From NCBI GenBank assembly GCA_023362775.1, contig JALMGJ010000006.1:4363001-4427000 (forward strand): a stretch of DNA of 64,000 nt, read 5' to 3'. This DNA is from Charina bottae. Its lineage: Eukaryota > Chordata > Lepidosauria > Squamata > Charinaidae. A program made the translations under genes and the position numbers. The notes beneath the pieces were generated by a model. That model was not told the origin of the DNA. It did no database searches and saw only the letters and a list, made by a program, of their open reading frames with translations. Positions within the stretch are counted from its first letter, which is position 1. Each line of letters opens with the position of its first letter. Below, piece by piece: positions 10,878 through 22,463 of the stretch.

Positions 10878-13403
10878 TTTTCCTTCTCATGTTTTTTTAA
10901 GCTAATCTTGAATCACATCTGAATCCATCTGCTTTAGTATTCTTTACTACTAGGAGCCAACAAAATGCCATTGGAAATTCCTTAGAGCATAATTAAGGCT
11001 ACCACAACTCACTCTGGACTGTGTTTGGATGTTTTTGTTCTTAGTGGCCTTCCTTTCTTTCTGAGCAACTTACGTTATTATTTCATCTTCGAGTTTGCTA
11101 TTTTGTTATAATGTTTTTGTATTTTCACCCTTTTACTCTAAGAAATGGATGTAAACTGCTTAAAATCCTGCTAGCTTGGAGTGGTATCTAAGCCCCAGCA
11201 CACAGATGAACAGTTACCATATCTGGACTGTCAAAATCCAGGTGACCACTAGATGGCAGGAAAATCTGATGGCCATCTTCTCTTGCTTGAGATGCTGATA
11301 TTCAGAGATACATACTTCTGAACACAGAAACTGTGCTTATGACTTAGGTAGTCAATGACTTATGTAGTCATTGCCAGGCCTTTCCTCCATAACAAGTTAT
11401 TCTGCAAGGAAGTACTTTCTGTTGCAAACATGAGAATATTTAGGGCTCTTAGCGTTGCCTTCTACATCCTCATCTCTATACTCAATAAGCTTCTTTATTA
11501 ACAGCAGCCACAGTTGGCCAATATCAGTACAAACATACAAGCAATAGGTCAATTACAGTGCAGTTCAGCCATTTGTCAAGATCCAGCTTCTTCCTGCTAA
11601 AGAGTTGTCACTTAACTGTCTAAACATAAATCTACAGAAGCAATTTAATGTGGGAGCACAATGTCATATTGACCTTTGTTGAAAGAAAATCACATTCTCT
11701 GCTTTGTGTTAGGGACAACCTGAGGGCACATGGAAAACATCACAATGACTAATGTCATGGCTTGGCAAGGGGTTGACTGTGGACAACAGTAGTTCTGTAC
11801 CTCCTTTTGACTTCTCAGGAAATGAAAGGGTCCAGAATGTCTTGAGACTAGGAAATATAGATTCTTACTATCTAATGAAGAAAACCTGCAATGCTACTTC
11901 AGCTCTACAGATATCATTCTATGTCAGCTCCACCAGGTAGGCCAGACCAGGAAATCAACTCCTCAAGAAGGCTGAAACTGCTTTGACTGAGATTAGCTGT
12001 AACAACAGAATCTTGCTGGTCTGATGTGCTGGATCTCCTCCCCTTCTTATACTCCTGTGAATCGGGGGGCATCTGCCTGAGCCACTTCCTAATGTTGTCT
12101 TGTGGTTCTGGACTTGAAAAATGCTTCTGCCCCTTTGGCGTAGGGAGCAGTTCCTGCGTATCTCCGCCAAGGTCATCTTCCTGACTCTCTACATTCTATG
12201 TGGCCTGATAAAGTCATTAAGCTCATTCCTTAAAAGTAATTTACACTGATACATGAGCCACATGGATGCATGGATGCAGTCTGCTCATGTGGAGAAGACC
12301 TGCCGACTGACCAGTGGCATTAAAAGCAGAGAAAGCTGCTCTCCAGGCCGAATCGCACAGGAGGCTTCAGTGGAACTCATCTCCATGCTGCAGTCATACA
12401 AATGTATTTCTACTCCTTCCTTCCATTTTCACTTTCTCATTTCTCCTATGTATTGTTTGATGGGCTGAATACATTCCTCCAGACAGGTGACAAGAAAGTC
12501 AGGTGGGTGTATACGTTGAGGTGTTAAGACCGACCTGGACATCAACAGTCTTTGCGAAAGGGAGGCTGCCACTTTGGGGTTATTTTGTCCACGATACACA
12601 CTTAGCTGGACAAGCAGACGAGTAACTTGAACTGAAGTTTCCATAAAACCCCAACAGTCAGCAAGGCACAAAGCCGACAGTCGTTCCAGCAGAAACAGCA
12701 GCTGGCCTGGCAAGTAGCCCTAGGTTGGTAGAGAAACCTCTCCTCCCCACCCTGGATGCCTGGAAGAGCTGCACTCAGAGCATGCTCTCTGTTAATCCCA
12801 GAGCAATCCTCTTCTTGGCAGAAACAAACTGTCACTATGTAAGGCTTTCCAACAACTCAACAGGAAGCCCCTGCAGATCAAAGACCAGCCCATCATGCTA
12901 CTCAAGTGACAGGGCCTCCAGCCATGGGCGCCAACAATGTCCCTTCTGCTCCCATGCTTCCTTTTGCAGTGGCCAAAGGGGACAGGCCTGCCAACCTGTG
13001 TTACAACATTGTGATTACCAATGGCTTCTGACAACCCGGTTTATGTGCAGGGGATTCTCATGTAAAGTGAGAATATTCCCATTTCCACCCTCCCAGAGTT
13101 TAAGTTACAACAAGTTTTTAAAAAAGCAACTTTGTCCAAAGTCAAGTTCAAAGGTATTAGCTCATATTTCTATCCCATGTCCTGAAATTTATCTTAGTGC
13201 ACAGACTCTTCTTGAAGAACACCAAGCTATGGGCAGAAAAACAAACAGGATAACAGGGATGGAAGAGAAGACAGTGTCATGCTAGTCTTTGGGGAGCCCT
13301 GAACTTTTAGACTCTGATGCAGTGGCACTGTGGGTAATCCAGAAAGATAAGGAAGGTAAGAAAGCCATGGCCAGAACAATGGACTATCGAGCACAGCCTA
13401 ATC
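10878..13403. other. No recognised feature
   Basis: 2.5 kb without a family I recognise. On the minus strand around 12050 there is a tataagaaggggaggag stretch resembling a promoter TATA region, and an LTR-like origin was considered, but no paired LTR or target duplication was found. The 12.4-13.3 kb frames resemble no known protein. Confidence 0.4.
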
Positions 13404-13852
13404 CAGGGCTTTCCAAAGTGCTGCCGCTGGCGACACACCAGCGGCAGCGGCGGCGCGCACGGCGATGGCGCGGGGGGGCGTGCGGCGGCGTGCACGGCGA
13501 CGGCACGGGGGAGCGTGCGGCGGCGTGCACGCACGGTGATGGCGCGGGGGGCGTGCGGCGGTGCGGGCGCGCGCATGGCGATGTTGCGGGGGGGTGCGGC
13601 GGCACGCGTGCACGGCGACGGCATGGGGGGGCGTGCGGCAGCACGCACGGCGACGGCGCGGGGTGTGTGCGGCGGTGCGCACACGGTGGCGGCGCGGGGG
13701 GCGTGCGGCGGCGCAGGGGCCGTGCGGTGGTGCGCGCGTGCATGGCGGCTGCCGTGTACGCGCGCGCCGCCGCTTCCGGGTGGTGTGGCGACACACCACA
13801 CTGTGTGTGGCGACACACTTTTGTGTCGCGACACACAGTTTGGAAAGCTCTG
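13404..13852 (+). mobile_element. hAT-like non-autonomous element with CpG-rich tandem interior
   Basis: Ends CAGGGCTTTCCAAA and TTTGGAAAGCTCTG match the other family members. The perfect 8-bp duplication gcctaatc lies at 13396-13403 and 13853-13860. Subterminal GTGTGTCGCGACACAC-type motifs are present. The interior is extremely GC- and CpG-rich, built of roughly 40-50 bp units containing gcgtgcggcggc and cacggcgacggc. It is quite different from the 56-bp minisatellite in the copies at 3.4, 21.2 and 35.2 kb. Long arginine/alanine-rich frames here on both strands are repeat translations, not genes. Confidence 0.85.
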
Positions 13853-14449
13853 GCCTAATCTATTCCCTCTGGAGCAAAGGAGGATCTCTCCTTTCACCTG
13901 GCTCTGGACCCTTCTATTTTGAAATGACAGGGACTTACTCATTTTTTTTTCTTTGCAAACCAAGTATTCTGCCATTGCAGTATGAAAAACTCTTGGACAT
14001 CCCATCAGAAAGTGGGGCAATCCTGCACTGTAATTAAGCAAAACATCCTTCCATTGTGTTTTCATGCTTTGTGGAGCTTAGCTATGTAAGATATTAATTT
14101 CATGGCTTGGAACTCTGCCAGGGGTTTTATGAAGACAGGCAAGGAAGGTTTAACCAACCATGCTCTGGACAAACCCTCCCAGCACTAAAATTAGCAAGAA
14201 GGGGATGGGGGGGGGGGGGAGAATGCACCAAAGGGAGCTTTTGAACATTGCTAGCAGCAAACAAGGGTGGGAGACTTGTGCTGAAATCTCAACTGAGAAG
14301 CAATTTTTAAACATTCACATCCCGTGCATGTGGTCTGGCCAGAAACCCTCTTCCTCCCAGATTTACAGGATTATTTTGATCCTAAGATCAAGTCTGGACA
14401 GTCAAGAATGGAACAATGGTAGTCAGGAACCTTTAAACAAGACAGATAA
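13853..14449. other. No recognised feature
   Basis: Unassigned sequence with a poly-G run at about 14207-14219. No exon or repeat family was recognised. Confidence 0.45.
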
Positions 14450-14921
14450 GGACGCGGTGGCTCAGCGGGTTAAACCGCTGAAGCTGTAAGACTGCCGATC
14501 AGAAGGTCGGCAGTTCGATTCCCCGCGTGACGAGGTGAGCTCTCATCACTCGTCCCAGCTCCTGTCAACCCAACAGTTCGAAAGCTAATGCAAGTAGCTA
14601 AATGGGTACCACCTTGGTGGGAGAAATTGCTGGCGTCCTGTTGGGGGTCGCCCTCCGGGAAGGAAGAAGACCTCGTGAATGGCGGCGGAGACGACGGATC
14701 CCGAACGGCAACATCCAGGACGTCAGCAGCCGACTCTGAAAGCAAGGTATTCTGGGACATGTAGTCCAATACCCACGGAAAAAGAGTTGGTTCCCTTACC
14801 CCTTTCCTTAGCGCGCGGTAAAAATGTTGTTAATATATGAATGTATAATATATGAAATGCAATGTATGTAAGCCGCCTAGAGCCCTCCGTTAGGGAGGGG
14901 ATAGGCGGGGTATAAATACGA

Positions 14922-14956
<35 letters not shown>

Positions 14957-14958
14957 AT
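14450..14958 (+). mobile_element. Long composite tRNA SINE with L2-like tail
   Basis: The head ggacgcggtggctcagcggg is a tRNA-like A-box, and cggcagttcgattcc is a B-box. Next come a tcgaaagctaatgc block, a gggtaccaccttggtggga block, about 200 bp of GC-rich body, and a 3' end gtaagccgcctagagccctc followed by (AAAT)n at about 14925-14958. The 3' end resembles the accgcccagagtccc tail of the L2-like LINEs. The minus-strand copy at 61145-61709 has the same order throughout. At about 500 bp it is long for a SINE. The head is not an intact tRNA gene. Confidence 0.75.
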
Positions 14959-15686
14959 TCTGCCTTGGGTCGGATGTGCATATATTTTCTCTAAACAGCC
15001 ACCATCTCTTGGTTTCCAGGCTCTGCTCTCTGTGCCTATTTGGTACTAAGAGTGCTACTGAGGAGGCCAGAGTAACAAGAGAACTAGAAAGCAGCATGAA
15101 ATTGCTCTCCGCCAGTATAGCTTCCATTCCATTTAGAAAAGTGATCTCCAAAGCTCATGCCTCTGAAATCCAAATACTTTTGCCCCGGTTGGCACGCTGA
15201 GAGCTTCAAAGCCAGAGGCACGCAGCTGCGGTAGCTTCAATGTTAGGGTTGATTGCCCTGGTAACTTCAGGGCACCAGAAAGGGCATTTCATAAGGATGC
15301 CCCTCCCCAAACATCTCTGAAACGATCATTCTGAACTGTTCCGACAGCTTCACCGTTCTCTGGCCTTGAGCTGCTGGGATGCGCCACGAAAACAAGGCAA
15401 GCCGTCATGGATGTCCTTGGGTGGAACTGGCCTGGCCCCCTCACGGCTTTCTCTAGCTCATGCCTGCTTCGGCTGGGGACAGATTTGTGCCACTTTTAAG
15501 ACTTTCTTCAAAGAGAAATACTGCTGTAAAAATACTCCTACAGGTTGCGGCTTTTAAAAAATAAATCACGTAAGCATCACAGTTTTGTCTGTTATAATCC
15601 AGTCCCAGGCTCATAAAGGACCTAACAGGGAGAAAGAATGAGTAGGCAGTCCAGTGCCCTACAAAAGTTTTAACTGTCACTTCCTA

Positions 15687-15765
15687 TTAGCTCCAGCCAG
15701 CTTGGCAATGCCAAGAGGTTGTGGGTACTGTAGTCTAAAGCATCTAGAAAGTACCTGGTTGCTTA
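15687..15765 (+). mobile_element. Degenerate MITE half (ttgtagtccaaa-type family)
   Basis: Contains ccagcttggcaatgcc, gtgggtactgtagtctaaag and catctagaaagtacctgg. This resembles the right half of a common amniote short hAT-like element (gttgtagtccaaaacatctgg... accaggttgg). Related halves are at 36551 and 52972. Diverged, with no duplications found. Confidence 0.45.
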
Positions 15766-17037
15766 CCCATTGTTTCGCTTATAAAAATAATAATGAAAAA
15801 AACCGAACGTAGCAATTAATATCCTCTCCTCGTACATCTCCTTCTGCACAATTTATGGCCTCGCGTTCAAATACGCTGCATTGTGACAGAAAGGATTACA
15901 GCATCCAATCTAGTTTTTCATGTTAAGAATAATGGCTTTTTTTTAATTGTCTGGAAAGGCCCTCAGTGCAACCTTTTAAATGAACTTCTTGCAATGATAA
16001 GGCTTCATTCAACACTGTCAATGCTTCAGCTAAATGTAAACTTAGGAAGAAAAAAATAACAAAGCTTAGCCAGCAGACCATGATAAATAAAAAGAAAATG
16101 CTTCTGGGCTGAAATGTGGCCTTTCAACAAAGGTGAAATGCAAGAAGGACCTTTTCTCCAATCTCCTCCCTCTGTAAATCTTTTGAAACTCAAGTAAATT
16201 TCAAAATTTTCCCACTGTGCAGCAGCGTGTTTTCATCTTCGATGCTGTGATCACTTGCTACCTGGGCCCTTACTAGACCAGGTTTCTGGGAAAATGCTGC
16301 CAATCACCTTCATCAAAATGAAATCTAGCAGATGGGTGAATTTGACCTGGAGACCCGTTAGAGGAACCCTGGACCTGTGAGATCTCTCTTGCATTTGCAC
16401 ATTTGGTGTTATTTCCGGAATACTTCAAAGTCGCTTTTTACAATCACGCTAATGATATTGACAGGCTCTTCTTCCCGTTTTATCTGTAATTTCAGCCCTG
16501 CGAGGATCCGAAGATTTCCTAGAAACTCAGGCCAGACCTTGCCTCATTACCCAACAATGCTGCAGCACTGATAGCAGAAACAATTTTTTCCCCAGGCAAC
16601 ACAGGGCAGACTGTCAAGTTTAAATTGGCCAGTGGGTCAAAGTTAGACTGTCAAGCAGCCAGAAAAAGCTCGGTTGGTTTCTTTCGGGGAGCTTTGGAAA
16701 GAGACTTTACAATTCTGTATTCTCGCAATGATGACAGTTATTATTCTTTGCTAGTGCTGCTACTGCTCTTGCTATTGATGTTCCTTCTTTTGCCAGAATT
16801 TTAACAAAGCTGGACTTACTTAGTTCTGCATGCTTATTTCCATTTATTGGATATGCTTGAGATATAGAACTCCAACTCATACACTTCATGGTGGCCTAGT
16901 GGACCCTGAGCAGAAACTGAGTTTGGACAAGTCCACATTTGGCAGACAGACTCCAGATGCAGCATCTTCCTGCAGGCAGAGATTAAGAAACAGCACCACA
17001 GAGAGCTGTTGGAATTGGATAGAATTGGACACCTGGC

Positions 17038-17084
17038 AAAATGTTTCAAGAGTTCCTCCAGGGCCAAAAGGTTGAGAAAGGCTG
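17038..17084 (+). mobile_element. Fragment of the CAG-GTTTCTCAACC hAT-like family
   Basis: The segment ending aaaggttgagaaaggctg, with cctccagggcc before it, matches the right end of the element at 38886-39730 and the reverse-complement end of 55940-56248. Only the terminal ~45 bp remain. Confidence 0.55.
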
Positions 17085-18124
17085 ATTTAGACAGTTAGCT
17101 GTGCTCCACACCAAATAAGATCTTCTCCGGTCACTATGCTGTAGATGCTTTTGGCCACAATGAGGCCAAGGAAGCAGAGGGGCAGTGATGATTGCAGTGC
17201 TGAAGTATGAGAATAGTAATGGGACTGCCTCATGGTTTGGGGGAGCTGGTCCCTTGGATTTTCCTGGGGAAGAAAGTTCTCAGGAGGCAGAATGATGGGG
17301 TGTGTTTTTCCAGTCAAACCCTAATTCAGAACCCTCTTTCTCATGCTACTTTGGGAGTCTTATCAAGCATTCAACTTGATTTTTGTTCAACTAAACTGCT
17401 TCTTTCGGAATCATTTGGGAAAGAGTTGAGGCAAATTATTGGCACCTTCTGAATCCCACTGTATTTCTAATGATGCAACTGGGAGAACAGTACAGCCCCA
17501 ATCCCTCTCCAACGGCTGTAGGAACCTCTCCCCACAAACCATCCTTCCTTGGCTGCTGTCTTGTCTATGCCTGTAGCAGGTAAGTCCATTCTTCTTTTGT
17601 TGACATGTGAATTGTAGCCATATCTCTCAGAATCCCTAGATTCTGGAATCCCTGAAGCACTAGGATATTTTATGGGTGATGCTAAATCTGAAGAAAAGCA
17701 ACGGAGTTTACACCGAGGGAGGAAAGGGAACACAAAAATGTAAAATAGGGGCTAGTAGGGTAAGGTTGCCCTGGGAATTCAGACTGGGGATTGCTGCAGG
17801 GTTTAAATGCCAACATATGCCAACTGGACCCCTCAGCTTGTGAAATTTGCTGTGTGCCAGGACCAAGGATCAGTGACGTGAGAGGACAAGTCTAATCAAC
17901 TTCAATGGGGCTTGGGTGGAAGAGGACCAGAGAGAGAAAGAAATACTGAAGTCAATGAATGCCTACGCAAATGGTGTTGATGGTTTCTGGAGTCATGGTC
18001 TCAGTAATTTAGACAAAGGACTGTTGACACAAGGCAGGTCGCACCTCACAACAGCTGGGAAAAATATGCTTGCCCAAAGCACAGTGAGCTCTGTTCAGAG
18101 GGTTTTAAGAGAAATATTGTAGGG

Positions 18125-18364
18125 CAGAGCTTTCCAAACTGTGTGTCGCAACACAAAAGTGTGTCGCCACACAACCTGGAAGCCCTGATCATTATCAGCG
18201 CTTCCGGGTTTTCCCGCGGCGACACACCAACTGCAGCGCACAAAACCCAAATGCGGCAGCAGCGCTTCCGGGTTTTTGTGCGCTGCCGCACTTCCGGGTT
18301 TTCCCGCGGCGACACACCAACGCTGGTTGGTGTGTCACCGCGGGAAAAACTTTGGAAAGCCCTG
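18125..18364 (+). mobile_element. hAT-like non-autonomous element, short interior
   Basis: A 240-bp member with ends CAGAGCTTTCCAAACT and TTTGGAAAGCCCTG, flanked by a perfect 8-bp duplication ttgtaggg (18117-18124 and 18365-18372). Subterminal GTGTGTCG motifs are shared with the other copies. The interior contains repeated cgcttccgggttttcccgcg blocks and lacks both the 56-bp minisatellite and the long CpG-rich array. It is inserted in the CR1 sequence. Confidence 0.85.
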
Positions 18365-19315
18365 TTGTAGGGAGTGAAAACAAAAACCCTGAAGTAGGGA
18401 ACTCAATTGAAGATTTGCACGCTGTAGGAAATGGGAGTGTTGTTGAAATGGGGCCTCTGAAATCATTCAGTGAAAAATCAGAACTCATCAAGTTCATGGT
18501 GAATGTCCATGCATTGATGTTCAAAGTATGGGAAATAAACAAGATGATCCTGAGCTCTTTGTGCAGATTTAAAAGGTGTGATAGACACCTGATGGAATGG
18601 AGAATATAACCGCTAAAGGAGACAATTTGCTTAGAAGGACCAGAAGCAATAGAAACGGAAGACAAGTTGCATTATATCCGTTCCTGTTCAGATGAATGAA
18701 TTTGGCAATGCCGTAGACAGCATCTGGTTTAAAAATAAGTGAAAGAACAAAAAAGCAATACTGTAGCTGGTGTCTATTATCACCCATCAAACCAAAGGAA
18801 TGATGAGAAAAATACCTTCCAAGAGCAAGCTGCAGCATAAAGTCTGCATAGAGATAAGAAACTTTAATTGCACCAAAATCTACTGGGAGACAAACTCCAC
18901 CAAGCACTGTCCTTCCAAGAACTTCTGACTGTATTTCTGACAACTTTTTTGTTTAGAAGTAGAAGACGCCAGAAAATCAGTTTGACTATTCAAACAGGAA
19001 AGGAAGCGGAAACAGCAAGAACAGGAGAAGTGATTCTGTAATGCTGGAATTCTTGATTTTAAGGGAAACTAAAACTGAGTATAGGCCAACGCGTATCTTG
19101 GACTTCAAAAAGCAGATTTTAATAAACTCAGAGCAACGAAAAGTAGGATCCCGTGGCAGAAGAAGCTAATGGGAAAAGCAGCTCAAGGTGGGTGGGAGTT
19201 CTGAAAAGAGGCAATATTAAAAGCACAACTAGAACCAGCTTCAATGAGGAGGAAAAATGGAAAACAGTAAAAGAAGCCAATACGGTTACACAAAAAGTTT
19301 AGGATTAGGGCCAAT

Positions 19316-19822
19316 TAGGATTAGGGCATATTAAAAAGCAGAGACATCACTTTGCCGACAAAGGTCCGTATAATTAAAGCTATGGTTTTCCCAGTAGTAA
19401 TGTATGGCTGTGAGAGCTGGACCATAAGGAAGGCTGGGCGCCAAAGAATTGATGCTTTCGAGCTGTGGTGCTGGAGAAGACTCTTGAGAGTCCCTTGGAC
19501 TGCAAGGAGGTCAAATCAGTCAATCCTAAAGGAAATCAACCCTGACTGCTCATTGGAAGGACAGATACTGAAGCTGAAGCTCAAATACTTTGGCCACCTA
19601 ATGCGAAGAGAGGACTCCCTGGAAAAGACCCTGATGATGGGAAAGACTGAAGGCAAAAGGAGAAGGGGACGGCAGAGGATGAGATGGTTAGATAGCATCA
19701 CCAATGCAACGAAAATGAACCTGAGCAAACTCCGGGAGGCAGTGGAGGGCAGGAAGGCCTGGCGTGCTATGGTCCATGGGGTCACGAAGAGTCGGACACG
19801 ACTAAACGACTGAACAACAAAA
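19316..19822 (+). mobile_element. BovB (RTE) LINE 3' fragment, second sequence type
   Basis: The frame at 19352-19813 reads MPTKVRIIKAMVFPVVMYG, IDAFELWCWRRLLRVPWTARR and MRREDSLEKTLMMGKTEGK, and ends at cacgactaaacgactgaaca, the classic BovB 3' end. agggccaat occurs at 19307-19315 and 19823-19831, a likely 9-bp target duplication with a short filler at the 5' junction. It splits the CR1. Compared with the other three copies in this window its C-terminal region is clearly different (for example TEGKRRRGRQRMRWLD), so it belongs to another BovB lineage. Confidence 0.85.
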
Positions 19823-21159
19823 AGGGCCAATGAAGAAGGCAAAATATTATCCATCAACAAGAAAAGACAGAATTGCCCAATTTTTATTTCAGTTCCTCCT
19901 TTCTTAACAGAAAAGTATGTGTTCCACTGTAATGAGCAGGATGAAGGGTAGGACTACCGCTGGAAACAGAGAGGAACGTCAGAAGGGACCTATTTCCTCT
20001 GAATGTCTTTAAATCTGCAGAACCAGGTGAACTGCATCCAAAGTACTGAAGGAATTAGGTGTCAGCGTGGCTGAACTTTTCTGTATTATCTCTGAGAAAG
20101 CCTGGAGAACTGATGAAGTGCCAAATGATCAGAGGAGAACAAATACTGGCCCTATCTTCAGAAAGGAAGGCAGGTCAGTTTTACACCACTGCCTGGGAAA
20201 ATTGTAGAGGTGATCATAAAGAGATGGATCTGTAAGTACCTTCATAACAATGCAGTAACTATCAGAATCATACTTTTCAATTGGATAACCTCCTTAATAG
20301 ATTGTGCGAATGCTGTAGACATAATATATCTTAACTTCAACAAATAACATATCTTAATTTTAGCAAAGCAATTGAAAAAGTACTCTATGACATGATAATT
20401 AGCAAATCAGTTAAATGTGGGCTGGACACTTAACAAGGTATCTGGCTCAAAAACTCAGAAAGGGTTCATCAATGATTCCTCAACAAACTGGAGAAAAGTA
20501 CTTAAGGGGAGGGAGGATCAGCTTTGATCCATACCCTTCAATATTGTTATCGATGACTTGGATGAAGAGGCAGAGGAATGCTTAGCAAATTTGCAGGTGG
20601 CAAAAATTGGGTGGGATACCTAATACCTCAGAAATACATTTCAGAACTATGTTGACGGGTTAGAAAAATAGGCTGAACGTTAACAGAATGAAAATTAATA
20701 GACAGAAGGTTAAAGGAAAACAAAAATCAAATGCTCAGGTATAGAATGAGATCTGTGAAAAAGAATTTGGAACAGAGGTTGTGGCTATAGTCACACAGTG
20801 ACTATGAACCAACAGTGAGAAATAGCTGCAAAACGGGAACATTCAATTTTACGCTGCATCAACAGAAGTACATTTCTAAATCACAGGAAATAACTATTTT
20901 ATTCTATTCTGCTTTGGTCAAGGCTGTTCAGACCTTACAAACAGAAGCACTTGTGTGTCTTGATAGAAATTAAAATGTCAGGCTTCTCTCTAGGGCATAA
21001 GTGCAGTCTGTGCTCATACACGTTAAGGGTTTACTGAGCAGATTGTATACAAAGGTAAGCACAGGTTTGAAATGAGATAATATAAACCAGGTCAGGTTTT
21101 TAAGCAGCAGTCGGTAAGCAAGAGAATATTCCAACAGTACCCATGGGAGAAAACTAGAG

Positions 21160-21535
21160 CAGAGCTTTCCAAACTATGTGTCGGGACACGTTAGTGTGTC
21201 GGCTGCAGTGTCTGGGTGTGTCGCGGCTGCTGCTGCCTCCGAGCCCTGCCAGGATTTCGCGCAGGTCCTAGTGCCTGCCTTGTGCCTGGCTGCCTCCAAA
21301 CCTGCTGTGATTCCGTGCAGGTCCTAGTGCCTGCCTTGTGCCTGGCTGCCTCCAAACCTGCTGTGATTCCGTGCAGGTCCTAGTGCCTGCCTTGTGCCCT
21401 GCTGCCTCCATACCTGCCCTGCCAGGATTCCGCGCAGGTCCTAGTGCCTGCCTTGTGCCCTGCTGTAAGAGTGTGTTGCGAAATGATGCCTGTCTAAAAA
21501 GTGTGTCACAAACATGAAAAGTTTGGAAAGCTCTG
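21160..21535 (+). mobile_element. hAT-like non-autonomous element, four 56-bp units
   Basis: Ends CAGAGCTTTCCAAACT and AGTTTGGAAAGCTCTG. Flanks aactagag (21152-21159) and tactagag (21536-21543) agree at 7 of 8 positions. The interior has four units of the caggtcctagtgcctg minisatellite, against ten in the copy at 3437-4148. Short of coding capacity. Confidence 0.85.
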
Positions 21536-21690
21536 TACTAGAGGAAATCTTAGAGAGACAGATTTCCAGGTAGGAACAAGAGATTCTGTGATGGGGAGGG
21601 AGGATCTGTGAGACTTCCCTCATGGTCCTGTACTAGCACTCCGTCCCAAGCTAAGCTGTTTCTGAAATAGTAGCACAGTTAGCTCTAACC

Positions 21691-21815
21691 CAGTGTTTCT
21701 CAACCTTGGCAACTTCAAGCTGTGTGGACTTTAACTCCCAGAATTCCCCAGCCAGCCGGGCATTCTGGGAGTTGAAGTCCACACAGCTTGAAGTTGCCAA
21801 GGTTGAGAAACACTG
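21691..21815. mobile_element. hAT-like MITE, 125 bp (CAGTGTTTCTCAACC family)
   Basis: An almost complete palindrome: the left arm starts CAGTGTTTCTCAACCTTGGC and the right arm ends with its reverse complement. A perfect 8-bp duplication ctctaacc lies at 21683-21690 and 21816-21823. No coding capacity. Sister copies are at 22338, 36734 and (half) 54487. Confidence 0.9.
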
Positions 21816-22337
21816 CTCTAACCTGCTCTCGTCTTCTCACAGATTAACCAGTTCTGCCTTCTGTTGCTCCCTCTTTACATGGCAGTGTGTTTCTGGGCCG
21901 ACTGGAGGAGGCTGTTGGTCAAGGTCGGTGCTGTGTCTCGGGTGGGCATGATGAAGCTAGTTGGGTCTATCCCCTTGCTGGGCCCTGGCCGCACCAGATA
22001 TGGCCTTGGTGATAAATCTGTGGCTTGGTTTGCAGAGAATGCTAGGCCACTTGTCAGGCTTTTGGGAGCCACCCAACTGAAAATCGGATTCCCACAGAGT
22101 GTTCTTTAACCGCAAAGAGCAACGGGTACAGTACGTTTACAGAAAGTTCGGCAAGTGGGTGTCTTCCACTTGAGAACCAAATTTATCTTTCAGCTGACTA
22201 GGGTAAGGACTGGTTCAATCTTTTCCTTTCCTTGTCAGCCAGGGAGCTGGTGGCTCTTTCCCCATACAATTGGGAATGTGCAGGTAGCTGTTTTGAGCAG
22301 TCAACTAAATCCTTCTCAGGCTCTGAACACACTAATG

Positions 22338-22463
22338 CAGTGATTCTCAACCTCGACAACTTTAAGATGTGTGGACTTCAACTCCCAGAATTCTCCAGCT
22401 AACTGAGGAATTCTGGGAGTTGGAGTCCACACATGTTGAAGTTGCTGCGGTTGAGAAACACTG
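22338..22463. mobile_element. hAT-like MITE, 126 bp (CAGTGTTTCTCAACC family)
   Basis: The same palindromic element as 21691-21815, slightly more diverged (CAGTGATTCTCAACC at the left end). A perfect 8-bp duplication cactaatg lies at 22330-22337 and 22464-22471. Confidence 0.9.

Larger units (their letters stand above)
14959..17889. other. No recognised feature apart from two short MITE fragments
   Basis: About 2.9 kb with few repeats. The stretch around 15780-16060 is A/T-rich with TAAT-type homeodomain-like cores and no repeat signature, so it may be a conserved non-coding block; I cannot test this. Short DNA-transposon fragments are listed separately at 15687 and 17038. Confidence 0.4.
17890..20960 (+). 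mobile_element. CR1 LINE, old, with two nested insertions
   Basis: Recognised by remembered nucleotide and translated blocks in the CR1 order, though no long open frame survives. The 5' region contains gacacaaggcaggtcgcacc. The endonuclease region includes gatagacacctgatggaatg (about 18581) and ctggtgtctattatcaccc. A pre-RT block has attttaataaactcagagca (about 19118). The RT region has degenerate equivalents of motif A (about 20320-20400) and of a LFNIFINDLDEEA-type block (about 20533-20575). The C-terminal region is near 20870-20950. It is cut by a hAT-like element (18125-18364) and a BovB (19316-19822). Boundaries are approximate. It is dead. Confidence 0.7.

Noticed and set aside
10712..10922. 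Poly-His/poly-Ser/poly-Tyr proteins
   Set aside because: Translations of simple repeats at 10731-10877; the same holds at 38300-38405, 43173-43442, 61008-61160 and 63458-63495.
11950..12190. Promoter- or LTR-like stretch on the minus strand (tataagaagg near 12050)
   Set aside because: No TG...CA ends, no duplication and no second copy in the window; a TATA-like string alone is not enough.
13307..14065. Long arginine/alanine/histidine-rich reading frames on both strands
   Set aside because: They are translations of the CpG-rich tandem array inside the hAT-like element 13404-13852; composition and opposite-strand mirror frames show no real protein.
14450..14530. Possible tRNA gene
   Set aside because: A- and B-boxes are present but the cloverleaf is not intact and SINE sequence follows; the same applies at 44555-44640 and 61620-61709.
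21691..21815. Strong hairpin as a transcription terminator or microRNA precursor
   Set aside because: It is a palindromic MITE with an 8-bp target duplication and sister copies; no independent evidence of a small RNA.
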